Shown here in pieces: positions 54,706-64,000 of a DNA stretch of 64,000 bases; positions within the stretch are counted from its first letter, which is position 1, and every line of letters begins with the position of its first letter. The position numbers and the translations under genes are program-made. The notes below the pieces were generated by a model that saw only the letters and a program-made list of their open reading frames with translations, made no database searches and was not told the origin of the DNA. Source of the stretch: Alectoria sarmentosa (taxonomy: Eukaryota > Ascomycota > Lecanoromycetes > Lecanorales > Parmeliaceae); contig WOGZ01000016.1 in the NCBI GenBank assembly GCA_009733775.1, positions 124,001-188,000 on the forward strand, given 5' to 3'.

Positions 54706-56261
54706 TCAATCAATAGTATCATCCCTCAACGCAAATAGCTGCTTCATCAACTCATCCGTCTTGTGAACCAGTGCATCGTGATACAAGACATTCGTAACGA
54801 AATTCTTACAACCTTTGATCTTCGACGCCGTATCCCGTGCAAAGTCGAAATCGACATACATATCCTCGACAAACGTAGCCGAATACACCGGGACCTCATT
54901 CTTCGCGAGTTGTGCCTCGTCATACAGCTCAGGCCAGTCCTGGGCGTTCGCGAGATGATCCGCCGTATCTAGCAGACCGCGAAGTTCATCAAAGTCTTTG
55001 AACATGTCTCGGAAAATCATCTCTCCGGTGAAGAGTATAGGCTCCGGACCGTCGACGAGGACCCTTGTGAATTCTGGGAATTGTGACATGGAACGATCTG
55101 CGGCCCACCCTGGAGCACTCCCACGGGCGTAGATCGGCTCATGCACCAAGGCATACAGCGGCACCAGATCGAAGGGGATCATTGCATCAAAAGCGGCAAG
55201 GGTGGGCCGGGTGAAGAAGCCAAACTGATTCAAGTCGCTGGTGAGGCGCGTAATCATTTCATGCACACTATCCATAGCGCCATGGAACCCAAAGTTCATA
55301 CCCAGCTGACGAAAGCGCAACACCGAGAGCTTTCCGCCGCTGGGAAGCTTGACGTCTTCTTTTTGGATGTATCGGACAATATCCTTAACACGGTGAATGT
55401 CTTCGGAATATTTCTGGTAAAAAACCTTGTTCCTTTGCTTGACCTTGCGAAACAGCTTGTTGTACACCAATTGCGGGTCACGGACGAGAGGAGGCAGACC
55501 ACCAACAGTAAAGACTTCTTGCAGCCCTTCAGGAAATCTGGAAAGATAATTCACGGCGCAGAATCCACCAAAGCTCTGCCCCATGATCGACCACTTCTTC
55601 TTCTCTTCTGGGAAATTTGCTGTCAACGTCTTGCGAATCGCCTCGCAGTCCTTGACTATGCTGTCTGCACGGAAATTCTTCAGCAAGTCGGCTTGTTTCG
55701 CGGGTCCGCCTTCTCCGGCTAGTGTCCTTGCCGTAATTGTACTACTCAAGCCAGTGCCTCGCTGATCGAGGAAGAGGATTTGATATCCTTTGTTCAGGAC
55801 AATGTCTGTCCACTAGCGTATCTTGAGGTCAGCGTCACTTTACAATAACATTTCTAGTCACGAGGCATGTTAGCGAATTAAGTGTGCCTCACCGCGTAAC
55901 TCTGTGGGCTTTTGCATGGCAAGCCTGGACCACCTTGCAAATAAAGGACTAAAGAAGTCGTGTCAATGGAGCATCAGTCTGTTCAGATGGAGCAACGCGT
56001 ACACCATGGGGATTGCTTGACCTCTTTCTTACTTGCATCTACTGGCTTCTCAAATCGCTCGACGCTTCTAGCAAACAGGCGTAGATTGCCATTCTGGGGT
56101 TTTGAGTGATCTTTAGGAACTTCAAAGAACAACTCTGAGACACTCAGTTTCCCGGGCATCTGATGGGTCCTCTTTCCCAGAAGCTTCGCTGCAGACATGT
56201 CACCTTGGGCGAGATTGCCGGTACCAGGTCCGAAAAGCGACGTTTGTTCCAGTCGGGTCAT
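54706..56261 (-). CDS. Proline iminopeptidase, peptidase family S33
   Basis: Three exons (56261-56033, 55948-55893, 55812-54706) encode 463 residues. The alpha/beta-hydrolase hallmarks appear in order: LYLQGGPGLPC (oxyanion-hole HGGPG-type motif, across intron 1), ILFLDQRGTGLSS (the DxRGxGxS signature of this family), and the nucleophile elbow GQSFGGFCAVNYLSRFPE with Ser at about 175. Catalytic Asp and His would lie in the C-terminal part; a His is present in YHDALVH. The enzyme releases N-terminal proline from peptides. The N-terminal 75 residues (SVSELFFEVPKDHSKP) match fungal members rather than the shorter bacterial ones. It has no signal peptide, so it is probably cytosolic. The introns are 80-84 bp. 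The gene is intact. Confidence 0.92.
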
Positions 56262-58119
56262 GATGGTATACGGGAGTCAATGATCCATTGGGCGCCTAGC
56301 TGCAGAAGACAGTCGGAGTATCAGACTTGATAGGAGCCATGCCAAGCTCGTGGAACAAGCAATTCGCGTCGAATTGCTCCCCAGATCACAAAAGGCGGTC
56401 AAATAATACAGCACGCTAACACGAATTACGTGACTCTATGCCAAGTCTTCGAGGCTTGGCATGCTCAGGGAGCTGTTCAGGACTAAGTATCCTTCCAGAC
56501 TTCCGTATCCAAGAGAGTGATCACAATGTTGAGCAATTGCGTTGCCTATATTGAACGAGGTGGTAGGGAAAGCGGTAGAAAAGAAGAGCAATCCTAGCAC
56601 TCACAACTTCTCAACGCGTCACAATCAAGCCAAGATATCCGCTCCACAAGCAATGCCATTTCCCCTTGAACAGCAGCGATTCCTTTCTTTACTCTCGACC
56701 GCCCCATAGGTATCATCTTCCCTACCAGCAAACGAACTCAGATCTGACGATTCCTGCAGACAGACCGCGATAGAACATTTCTAATCTCTCAGCGAGTCTT
56801 CGACATAGGCTCATAGCTTCTGGTGTTGCCTATCTCGTGTTCCTCCAGATGGAATCACGAAGTACACGAAGCTTCTGGTAAGACTGAAGGGCTTGAAGGA
56901 TATCAAATCATGGGGATATAGCGGTCGCAAAGTACTCTACCCAACGACATTGTTCATCCCGTCCTAAACTTGTTGCATCCCAACCACCAAGTTGAGCCGT
57001 GCGGTGAATAGCCCTAAAAATTGATAAAGAAGCGTTCAACGGAGGAGTTGTTAAGAAAACGCTCTTTGCAGAAACCCAATACCGCACGTTATTTGGCATC
57101 AAATGCGGCAAAGGTAACAGAAGGCTGATCTGTTAGTACAACACAGATAGCTCATGTACTGCTAGTTATCGCATTGCAGCAGATGCCAGTCGCCGGTGCC
57201 AGTGACATGCCATTAGATCGGGTGCGCATAGATCAAGTATGTAAGGCACAGACAGCTAGATTCATATTAGAGCAGTTACCTTTCGGAAGCATGATACCTC
57301 GTCTTCAAGCTGCTACACAAAGTCTCCGGCTTCAACGCTTTGAAGGACTTTCGTGACGAATACCGTCTCATCTCATTCCCACGCCGTTCCATATCAACAT
57401 AGCACCAAGCAGACTATCGCGAGGAATCCACATCGCTAAGAGCGACCGATCTTTCATCAATCTGAACAGTAAAGATTTCAACATCACAAAATGCTCAAAC
57501 CACAGGCGTACATCAAAGTCCATGCAAATATGCCACACTATATACTCCCCGTGCATGTCTCAACCAGCTTGACAACAACTTCCAAGCCCAGCCAAAGAAA
57601 ACCCAGAACAGAAGCGCGCGGAGAAGCGAAGAGAAGAAAAGGTCAGAGGAACAGGCGAGGAGAAAAAAGCACAGCGGTGTGGAAGGAAGCATCCATCCAT
57701 TCACTCATCATGTACCTAACTTTACAACATTCATCGCAGCGCGATGATGCCTTCACCAACGACGCGAAATCAGCATGACCAGCTAAACTCATCACAAGCA
57801 GACAGAAACCCCCTGCACCATGCATGAACCCCCCCTGTAGCTACACCTGCATAAGCTCGCTCGCTCGCTCGGACAATGCTGCAGCGCAGCGCAGCCCGGC
57901 CCACCTCTACCTTACCTCACCTCACCTCAACCTCAACCTCTCAAACCTCCAACAGAACCAGCCTCGGCAAACAAATCAACCATCACCTCCGCTACTTCTA
58001 CTTTCATCCCCCCCCCCACACAAACGACAACAAATCCATCAACCCACCGCTTGACCCCATACCAACACCACCCCCCCTTCCCATCCCCACCACAAAAGAA
58101 AACAAAAAAAACCAAAACA
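56262..58119. other. Gene-poor region
   Basis: No gene is supported. There is a hairpin atgccaag/cttggcat near 56438-56461 after tacgtgac, recalling the start of the dispersed element. A CT/CA-rich leader runs from 57890 to 58119 before the next gene, with a C run near 58010. Confidence 0.4.
56425..56463. repeat. Hairpin resembling the head of the dispersed element
   Basis: tacgtgac is followed by an 8-bp inverted repeat (atgccaag, nine-base loop, cttggcat). The order of a CACGTG-like palindrome and a ccaag/cttgg hairpin parallels copies 1 and 2, but the 33-base conserved block is absent. It lies about 170 bp upstream of the proline iminopeptidase start. Confidence 0.35.
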
Positions 58120-59124
58120 ATGAACCCCGAACGAGCCTTCCTCCGCACCCTGACCCCACCCCCTCGCTCCCCGCACTCCTCCTCCTCCTCCTCCTCATCC
58201 GTCGACTCGGCCGCCAAGTGGCCGCCGGAAGAGAACACGACCGGGTGCGAGTACGACGCCGACGACGACCTCTGGCGCTGCCTGCACTGCCGGTGGGAGA
58301 TTGAGACCTTTGACGGGGTGCAGGGGCATTGCGTCAACGGGCATCAGGTCAGTGTGGTAAAAAAATCTCCTTTATTTCTTTTCTTTACCTACTAGCTTTT
58401 GCAGTTTTTTTCCTTATCCACCTACCTGCTTTACCGATAATTTCCTTCTTCACGTATCTGTTTTTATCAATATTTCCATTCCATATCCACCTACTCCCTT
58501 TCCCAATCTTCCCTTTATCCACCCACCAACCAACTCGCTCTACCAATATTCCCCTCACGTATCTACCTACCCGCTTTCCAACAACAACAACAACAACACC
58601 AACACCAATATCTATGCTGCTACTCAACTCCCCCTCACCCCGCCCAACCCACACCACTAACACCTCCCCCCCCTTTCCCCCAACAGGTCGACCTCACCCT
58701 CGTCTCAAACTGGCACTCGACCTCGGCCTGGGACAACGGCATGTGGAGCGCCGAGAGCGGGGAGGAGAGTAGTAGCGACGAGGACGAGGACGAGGGCGGC
58801 GGGGGGCGCGCAAGGAAGGTGCGCCGCCGGGCGTGCAGTGGCGGGGAGTGGTTGATCCTGCCTCGCTCGTCCTCCTCCCCCCTTCTTGACTCGGGAAACG
58901 ATGACGACGGGCTTGGTGAGGATGCGGAGGTAGTAGATGTAGATGTTGATGACAACGACGGGAGCGGGGATGAAGATGGGATGGAAGATTTCATTGTTGA
59001 GGACGAGGAGATGGAGATGGAGATGGAGGGAGAGGGGGAGGAGGTGTGGGTGGGGGGGAACGGTATGGGTGGGGGAAAGATGGAGGGGGAGGGGTTAGCA
59101 GGTGGGAGAAAGCGGCGTGGGTGA
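58120..59124 (+). CDS. Acidic protein with Cys/His zinc-type motif
   Basis: Two exons (58120-58347, 58687-59124) encode 221 residues; the intron of 339 bp is the longest in the window, is flanked by GTCAGT and CAACAG, and is C/T-rich. The N-terminal part is Ser/Pro-rich, then LWRCLHCRWEIETFDGVQGH continues as CVNGH. This C-x2-C...C-x3-H arrangement suggests one zinc site; it recurs in fungal proteins of unknown function. The C-terminal 140 residues are highly acidic (ESSSDEDEDEGG, VDVDVDDNDGSGDEDG, EEMEMEMEGEGEE) with a basic nuclear-type patch (RKVRRRA) and a basic end. A nuclear protein is plausible. The acidic tract is encoded by purine-rich repeats that look prone to slippage. Confidence 0.65.
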
Positions 59125-60427
59125 CTGTAGGAGAGGGAGGGTGTTCCCATTCACAAAAATCCCTTAGAAGACGCCGAGCACCAGATCTAAAGCAAAGCTC
59201 AACGATGATCACATCCATGATTCACTGCATAAAGGTGGGTGGGGTTTAGCAGTCCGATTCGGTATCCAGGGGCTATTCAGCCTCCTATCATTTCGTATCC
59301 AGAGCAAGGTTTCAGGAACAGCAGTAAAGTAAAACTGCTCGAAACATCAATCTCCCTCTTCATACTTCGTCAAAATCTACGTCTGCCAGCCAGCTGCCTT
59401 CCGATGCCTCCTCCTCGGATTTCGCGCCTATTGGACTTCAATGTCATTGCCAGTCATAGCCACTCGAAGACAGAAAACTCCATTACTCAATCACCACAGC
59501 CTAGAAGCAAGGTCCTGCAGGCATCAGCAGATGTAGACATCAGTGGTCCAAGATCGCACAGTGCATGATAAAAATAATGGTTGTCTCAGGAATTAAAACA
59601 TATGATTGAAAGCCCTCATAGTTCGCCGCACCGAGGTGCAGCGTCAGGGTGATATTGACTGAGTTTCTCATCACGGACAGAAGCAATGGTAGTGGTAGTA
59701 GAGTAAAGGACAAGGCTGACACACCGAGACCCCAACGTTTCCCTCTGGACGGCCAGTACTAAGCTTTTCCACCAAGGTAGCGAACGTGGATATTCTCTTG
59801 AGACCTTACGTAGAAGCGGTTCGATGAGCCGGAACTAGGTAGAACGAAGGTTGGAAAGACGGGCCCCGCAAAGAATGAGGCCGTTGATGAGAACTCGACC
59901 TGTAAAGTCATTAATAACATGATGAACAGCGTGCCGATACTGGTGGACGTCATGGAGATGACCTGTGCCGATGTCGTCGGGTTTTGCTAAATGACCAAGC
60001 AGCATCAGAAGAGTTTCTGCTTACCCAGTGATCACTCTCATGCAATTTTGGAGGCCTTGAGGGCTGTAGCGTCCGATAAGAAGGATCGTTAAGTAAGAGC
60101 ATGTTGTAGGATTTGGCCATCGAGATCTATAAGGCTAGATCTAGCAGCAAAGCAGACCGATACTATGGCTAGGGAACCCACAGAGCTTTCGCGCCAAGCG
60201 GGTGGTGGCAACATTACTCCTACCACACACGGTGCAACACATGGAGTAAACCTGCTTGATAACAATATTGGTCGATTGGTGGGTATCTGCACGCTATCAT
60301 GGTGTCAAGCAGCGCCTCGCTATCCCTAAGATCCGTCAGTCATGATGAAATAACCTGCTAACCGCTGTATAAGCAACTCGAGTCGTGTCCTCCTCTAGGT
60401 TTATTGTTCGATAGACGGAACAGTAAG
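59125..60427. other. Gene-poor region
   Basis: No gene is supported. Minus-strand stretches near 59540-59950 have a hydrophobic, secreted-like flavour (for example MTSTSIGTLFIMLLMTL) but no linked exons or domain. Confidence 0.35.
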
Positions 60428-62979
60428 TCATCCGAGGAAGTCCTCCCCAGTGACCAAGGTCTCCCAGGGTCGTCCAGTCTCCCAAGCTCTCTCCATAAGG
60501 GCTCTTGCCTTTCTCACATTGCTCATGCCCAGTCCCTCCATCCTCTTCAGCCTCTCCATGATTCTCTCGCGCTGCTCCGGTATCTGAGCGTCGCAACCTG
60601 CAGTAAACATTGGAAACAGCAGGCAGCCTTCCGCAGTGCCACCTTTTCGCACTTTATACAGCGCACTGACGATCTCGCGTACCGCAAATTGTACTTCTGG
60701 GTCCATGGATGACTTGCCAAGAACTCTGCGATTCACGTGTATCAGACCGGCATGATGGAAGGCTTCATTAGTGGTGACAAGCTCGAGATTATAAGAATTA
60801 TCCTCAATCTGCGTACTCGCACGTCGATGTGGACATCCCTGGTATCTGTGCATCCTGGCCTCCATTAGATCAGCTTTCAGTCTCTCCGCCTCTTGCCTAG
60901 TCTCCATTGACGGTTGCCAATCCCCGCGGACGTTGCCGGCTGGATCTATGCGTTCGGTTTCACAGTTTCGTGCCAGGTCAGCGATCTTAGCGAGGATAGA
61001 GACACAGCGACTGGTGAAGCCAAGAAGACAATCGATCTGATAGTCTTGATTGTGGTCCGAGATGTCCGTTGCCCAGTAGTCGCCATCGAAGAGAGGTCGA
61101 TCGTTCCTTCCACCGCTCAAGCTACCCATGACGTCCAGGTAGGCAAACCATCGAGTAAGAAAATACGAGACTTTGTCCCTGCGATGCACGGAGTTGGCAC
61201 CGCCTCGGGCTAAGATCATTTGTCGGGCAATGTGAAGGTGCTGTTGCCATGGCACTTTCACCTCGAAAGTGCTTGGATTCACGATCTCAAGCGATGCTAG
61301 CAGAATGGCTGTTGCAAGATTGCTGTTTGATATTTGACCGCTGGGATCGCTGAGAGTACGTCGGAGTGCAGGGAAAACATCTTGAACCCAAAGAGCGATC
61401 CTGTTGGCTGGTTCAGGATGGTTGAGCAAGCGGGATCGATGGCTTGCCGAGTATGTTAGTATTAGATTAAGGAGATTTGTGTCGTGTATAGCCACTGCGT
61501 AAACTGTCAGCTAATGGGCCCAAGTAAAAGCATCACCGTACGCACTCTGCGGCAGGATACTCTTGAATGGGTTCTCCGAGCAATCATGCGGAACGAGCAT
61601 CCTCGCCGTGTGATTGACGAAATGGTGGAAGTACAGTAGATTCATGGCATTGTCTTGGAGTGTTGGCGGTAATGGTTCCAGGGACCTGGAGATGCTGACC
61701 GTGACTGGGCTTGCGTAATAGCCCGAACCCTCATTGAACCCCTCGGATGCGTTTAGACCAAATCCAAACTCCGAATATAAGTCTTCATTGCCCAAATCCC
61801 CTTCGTTCCTATCGAGATCGACTGTGCCCATGGTCGGCGTCACACCATTCAATGCTATCATATCATTGTTGTGAGGTAGATCAGCATCCGGAAAGCCACG
61901 ATCAATGCCGTAAGTTGTCTTCTGATAGTTGAAAGAGCCGACGTTCAATTTCCCAGGGAAGACACCATCGCAGCCGCTCCCAGAGTCGGCTGGCGAGTCT
62001 TCTGAGAGTAGCGACTTCACAGACAAACGGCGGAAGTCGTTTGATTCTTGTGACTGCTGTGACGAAGGTCCCATTATTGGTTGATGGATATCTTCGGACC
62101 CCACAAAAGAACCTGCGGGTGTAAGAGGCACGCGCCCATTTCCATGAGATGGACTCGACGACCCGTATCGGATGGATAGTGGGGATATCATAGGACCCAT
62201 CTTGATCTGCCTCGCGGCGGCGAAGTTGTTAGGTGGAAAGGCCAGATTCTTTGCAAAACCGTCCGGTGAATCTATGGATGGGCTGAGACGCAGTTTCTTT
62301 GCTCTGTGATCTGCAAAGGCTGCTCCAGGGCTCTCATGCTGATTGATATTGTTCGGAAACGAGAGGTGTGGGCTCTGGAAGGGGGGAGGCATCTCAGGAT
62401 TGGACAAGGAATGATGATGGCTGCCGTAGGGTAGGTTTGAAGAATTCGAGAGAGGAGGGCTCTCCATGCTAGAGTCCGCTGGAGATGGATATGGGCCGAC
62501 GCCTTGATCTCGAATCCGACTCAGTTGTGCCGTTGAAATATGGTCCCTGTAGGGAGACGACTGAGCCGGCTGCACGCCAGTATAGTTTGGACTGGCATAT
62601 TGCGTGGGTATGAAGCCGGTCGCTGGACTCGGACTGAGTTCTCTTATGGTCGAGACGGTTGAGACAGTATCTTGGGAGCTCGAGGAGCGATGAAGCTTGG
62701 CTGGGGGAGATGTTGCGATGGACGAGGCTTGGATTTCATTGCTTCCTTTCCTCTTGGTCCGCCCTTCCCAATTCAGGCGTATGCTGTAGTCACAGGTCTC
62801 CCCTTGCCGTTCACAATTTTCACATTTTGGTCGTTCTTCTCCACACTTGATCTTCCGATTCTTGCAAGGCCTGTAGTTGTTCAGCAATGGCCGGCGTGTA
62901 GATTCCTCCAAGCTTACCAACAGCCATTCCGACTGCGCTTCTTGGGCTCAGCGCTTCCTGGCTTCTTCGGTCGAGGCAT
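60428..62979 (-). CDS. Zn2Cys6 fungal transcription factor
   Basis: Three exons (62979-62918, 62870-61537, 61494-60428) encode 820 residues. The start is MPRPKKPGSAEPKKRSRNGC, a basic, nuclear-type N-terminus. The binuclear zinc cluster is C20-x2-C23-x6-C30-x6-C37-x2-C40-x6-C47 (CWPCKNRKIKC...CENCERQGETC), and the first intron (47 bp) interrupts it after Trp21, which restores the canonical spacing. A 400-residue Ser/Pro-rich region follows, then a fungal-specific regulatory domain: ALNLLYFHHFVNHTARMLVPH in essence, NLLNLILTYSASHRSRLLNHP after a 42-base intron, and YFLTRWFAYLDVMGSLSGG. It would bind DNA with CGG-type half sites. Its targets are unknown, and no metabolic cluster lies next to it. 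Confidence 0.93.
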
Positions 62980-63814
62980 GGCAAAGTATAGAGTGGAGAT
63001 GGAACCCGATTGAGGTTCTTTTGTTACAGTTCTAGATTTGAGCTAGTCTTGGTGAAAACTCCGGGTGAATCGTTCAAGGCGGAATCATTCCTTTTGCAGG
63101 GTAAAGGACATGGGATGAAGAAGCTTCGGGGGGCGTAGAGAGGCGGATTGGAAAGATTTCCGTTTTCCGTTTTCCGTTCTTCGTTTCTCTTTCCACTGGC
63201 ACACGGAGTATAAACAGATCGGCCGAGGGAAGGTTTGAAGCAGTAGCAGCAGTGACACATGGTAAACAATGTGGTGGGAGGTCGAGACGACGTCAAGGAC
63301 TAGTCTTCCAATGAAAGGGATGGCCTGGGCTGACTTGCATTAGTCGAGGGTCTAGAATGTCTTGGAGATGAGTGAAGGAGTTGGACGAAATGGGCAATTC
63401 GCAACATAAGGCGAATGGTACCAAACATTACAAATAACAGCTGGCAGGAAGATGGGGAACATGGTGGAAGCGATGAAAAATGGTCAAGATGGTCAAGATG
63501 GTGAAGATGGTGGAGGGGCAAATGATGTAGCCATGCATCATCACTTCCCAGCAAAAAACATCGACACCTGCTGCCAGCCCGCCTGCGGGGGAGTCGGGGA
63601 CTCGCAGGAAAAGATACTTGGAGAGAAACTAGAATTTGTCATTGCCAAAGTCTTGGCGAGATTAGATTAGATCGCCAAGTTGAAGCAGACTCGCAAACCA
63701 ACTTAATGTTCCGTCTCAGCTCCGACATCTGCCGAGGTTCTTCTTATTGAACAAGTAATGCGAGTTTGAGTCTTATTGAGTCTTCGTTGCCTGCCCACTC
63801 AAGTACAATACAGT
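62980..63814. other. Bidirectional promoter region
   Basis: This is the space between the divergent transcription factor and the partial gene at the right edge. A gtcaagatg tandem (three copies of tcaagatgg-like units near 63482-63510) is the only repeat seen. Confidence 0.4.
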
Positions 63815-64000
63815 ATGAGCAACAAGAACCCTCTCCAGCGCCTCCCCTCCCCGGCCCCCGCCTCCCTCTCCGCTGTCATCCACGTACGCACCTTCCTTCA
63901 TCATCCTCCCTCTCCCTTGCCTATCCAACTAACTCCTCCTCCAGATCATCGGCCTCTCTTCCTTCCTCGCCTCCTTCCGATACCTCTCCATCAATCCCAC
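63815..64000 (+). CDS. 5-prime end of a gene cut by the window
   Basis: Exon 1 (63815-63883) encodes MSNKNPLQRLPSPAPASLSA and three more residues. A 61-base GT-AG intron (63884-63944) follows, then exon 2 begins IIGLSSFLASFRYLSINP and runs off the window. The hydrophobic start of exon 2 suggests a membrane segment. Too little is visible to name it; the call rests on ATG, splice signals and frame. Confidence 0.5.
   Translation, partial: MSNKNPLQRLPSPAPASLSAVIHVRTFLHHPPSPLPIQLTPPPDHRPLFLPRLLPIPLHQSH

Noticed and set aside
57824..58337. Pro/Ser-rich and antisense frames around the start of the acidic zinc-motif gene
   Set aside because: They are low-complexity translations of a C/T-rich leader with no supporting motif.

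Overview
This looks like nuclear DNA of a filamentous ascomycete (Pezizomycotina). I lean towards Dothideomycetes, but the class is only a guess. The evidence is short GT-AG introns (mostly 42-105 bp), a fungal Zn2Cys6 regulator, 2EXR/F-box-like proteins, a CBM18-GH16 cell-wall enzyme, WSC-type surface modules, an Atp11 assembly factor and several small secreted Cys proteins. There are no operons, and I could support no rRNA, tRNA or CRISPR. Gene density is low: roughly two dozen gene models are separated by 0.5-4 kb of DNA with little recognisable content. Most multi-exon models were rebuilt by hand from splice signals and checked for continuous reading frame; a model without RNA support can still be wrong at its ends.

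Left part (1-19 kb): a small unknown protein, two 2EXR/F-box-like proteins (4.3-5.2 and 10.9-11.7 kb, minus) with a third spliced or decayed relative between them, and a secreted CRH-type GH16 transglycosylase with a chitin-binding module (8.96-10.16 kb) behind a degenerate tandem array. A RING protein carrying two TFIIB/cyclin-like repeats lies at 15.6-16.7 kb, and a small Cys-rich protein that looks frameshifted at 17.2-17.6 kb. Two copies of a ~100-bp element (10.42 and 18.26 kb) are dispersed here.

Middle (19-38.6 kb): a surface region. It holds a 682-aa WSC/Apple-like protein, three related secreted proteins sharing a DC...GTC.V...C...GG framework (22.1, 30.0 and 36.9-38.6 kb, the last with two modules and six exons), and a 125-aa secreted Cys protein with a four-copy 16-bp repeat in its leader. 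Among these are a MYND-finger protein, a small RNase H, a short-chain reductase of the beta-ketoacyl/17-beta-HSD type, and a decayed sulfotransferase-like P-loop gene (32.1-33.1 kb).

Right part (39-64 kb): mostly conserved housekeeping and regulatory genes. These are the mitochondrial F1-ATPase chaperone Atp11, a peroxisomal 4-coumarate:CoA-ligase-like enzyme ending in AKL, an FHA-like/protein-kinase fusion, a 736-aa protein built of duplicated modules, a five-exon gene broken by a 16-bp duplication (49.9-51.0 kb), a small spliced unknown protein, a proline iminopeptidase, an acidic zinc-motif protein, an 820-aa Zn2Cys6 transcription factor, and the first two exons of a gene cut by the window end. 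No pathway links the neighbours into a cluster. The common themes are cell surface and secretion in the middle, and gene decay scattered through the accessory-like spaces.
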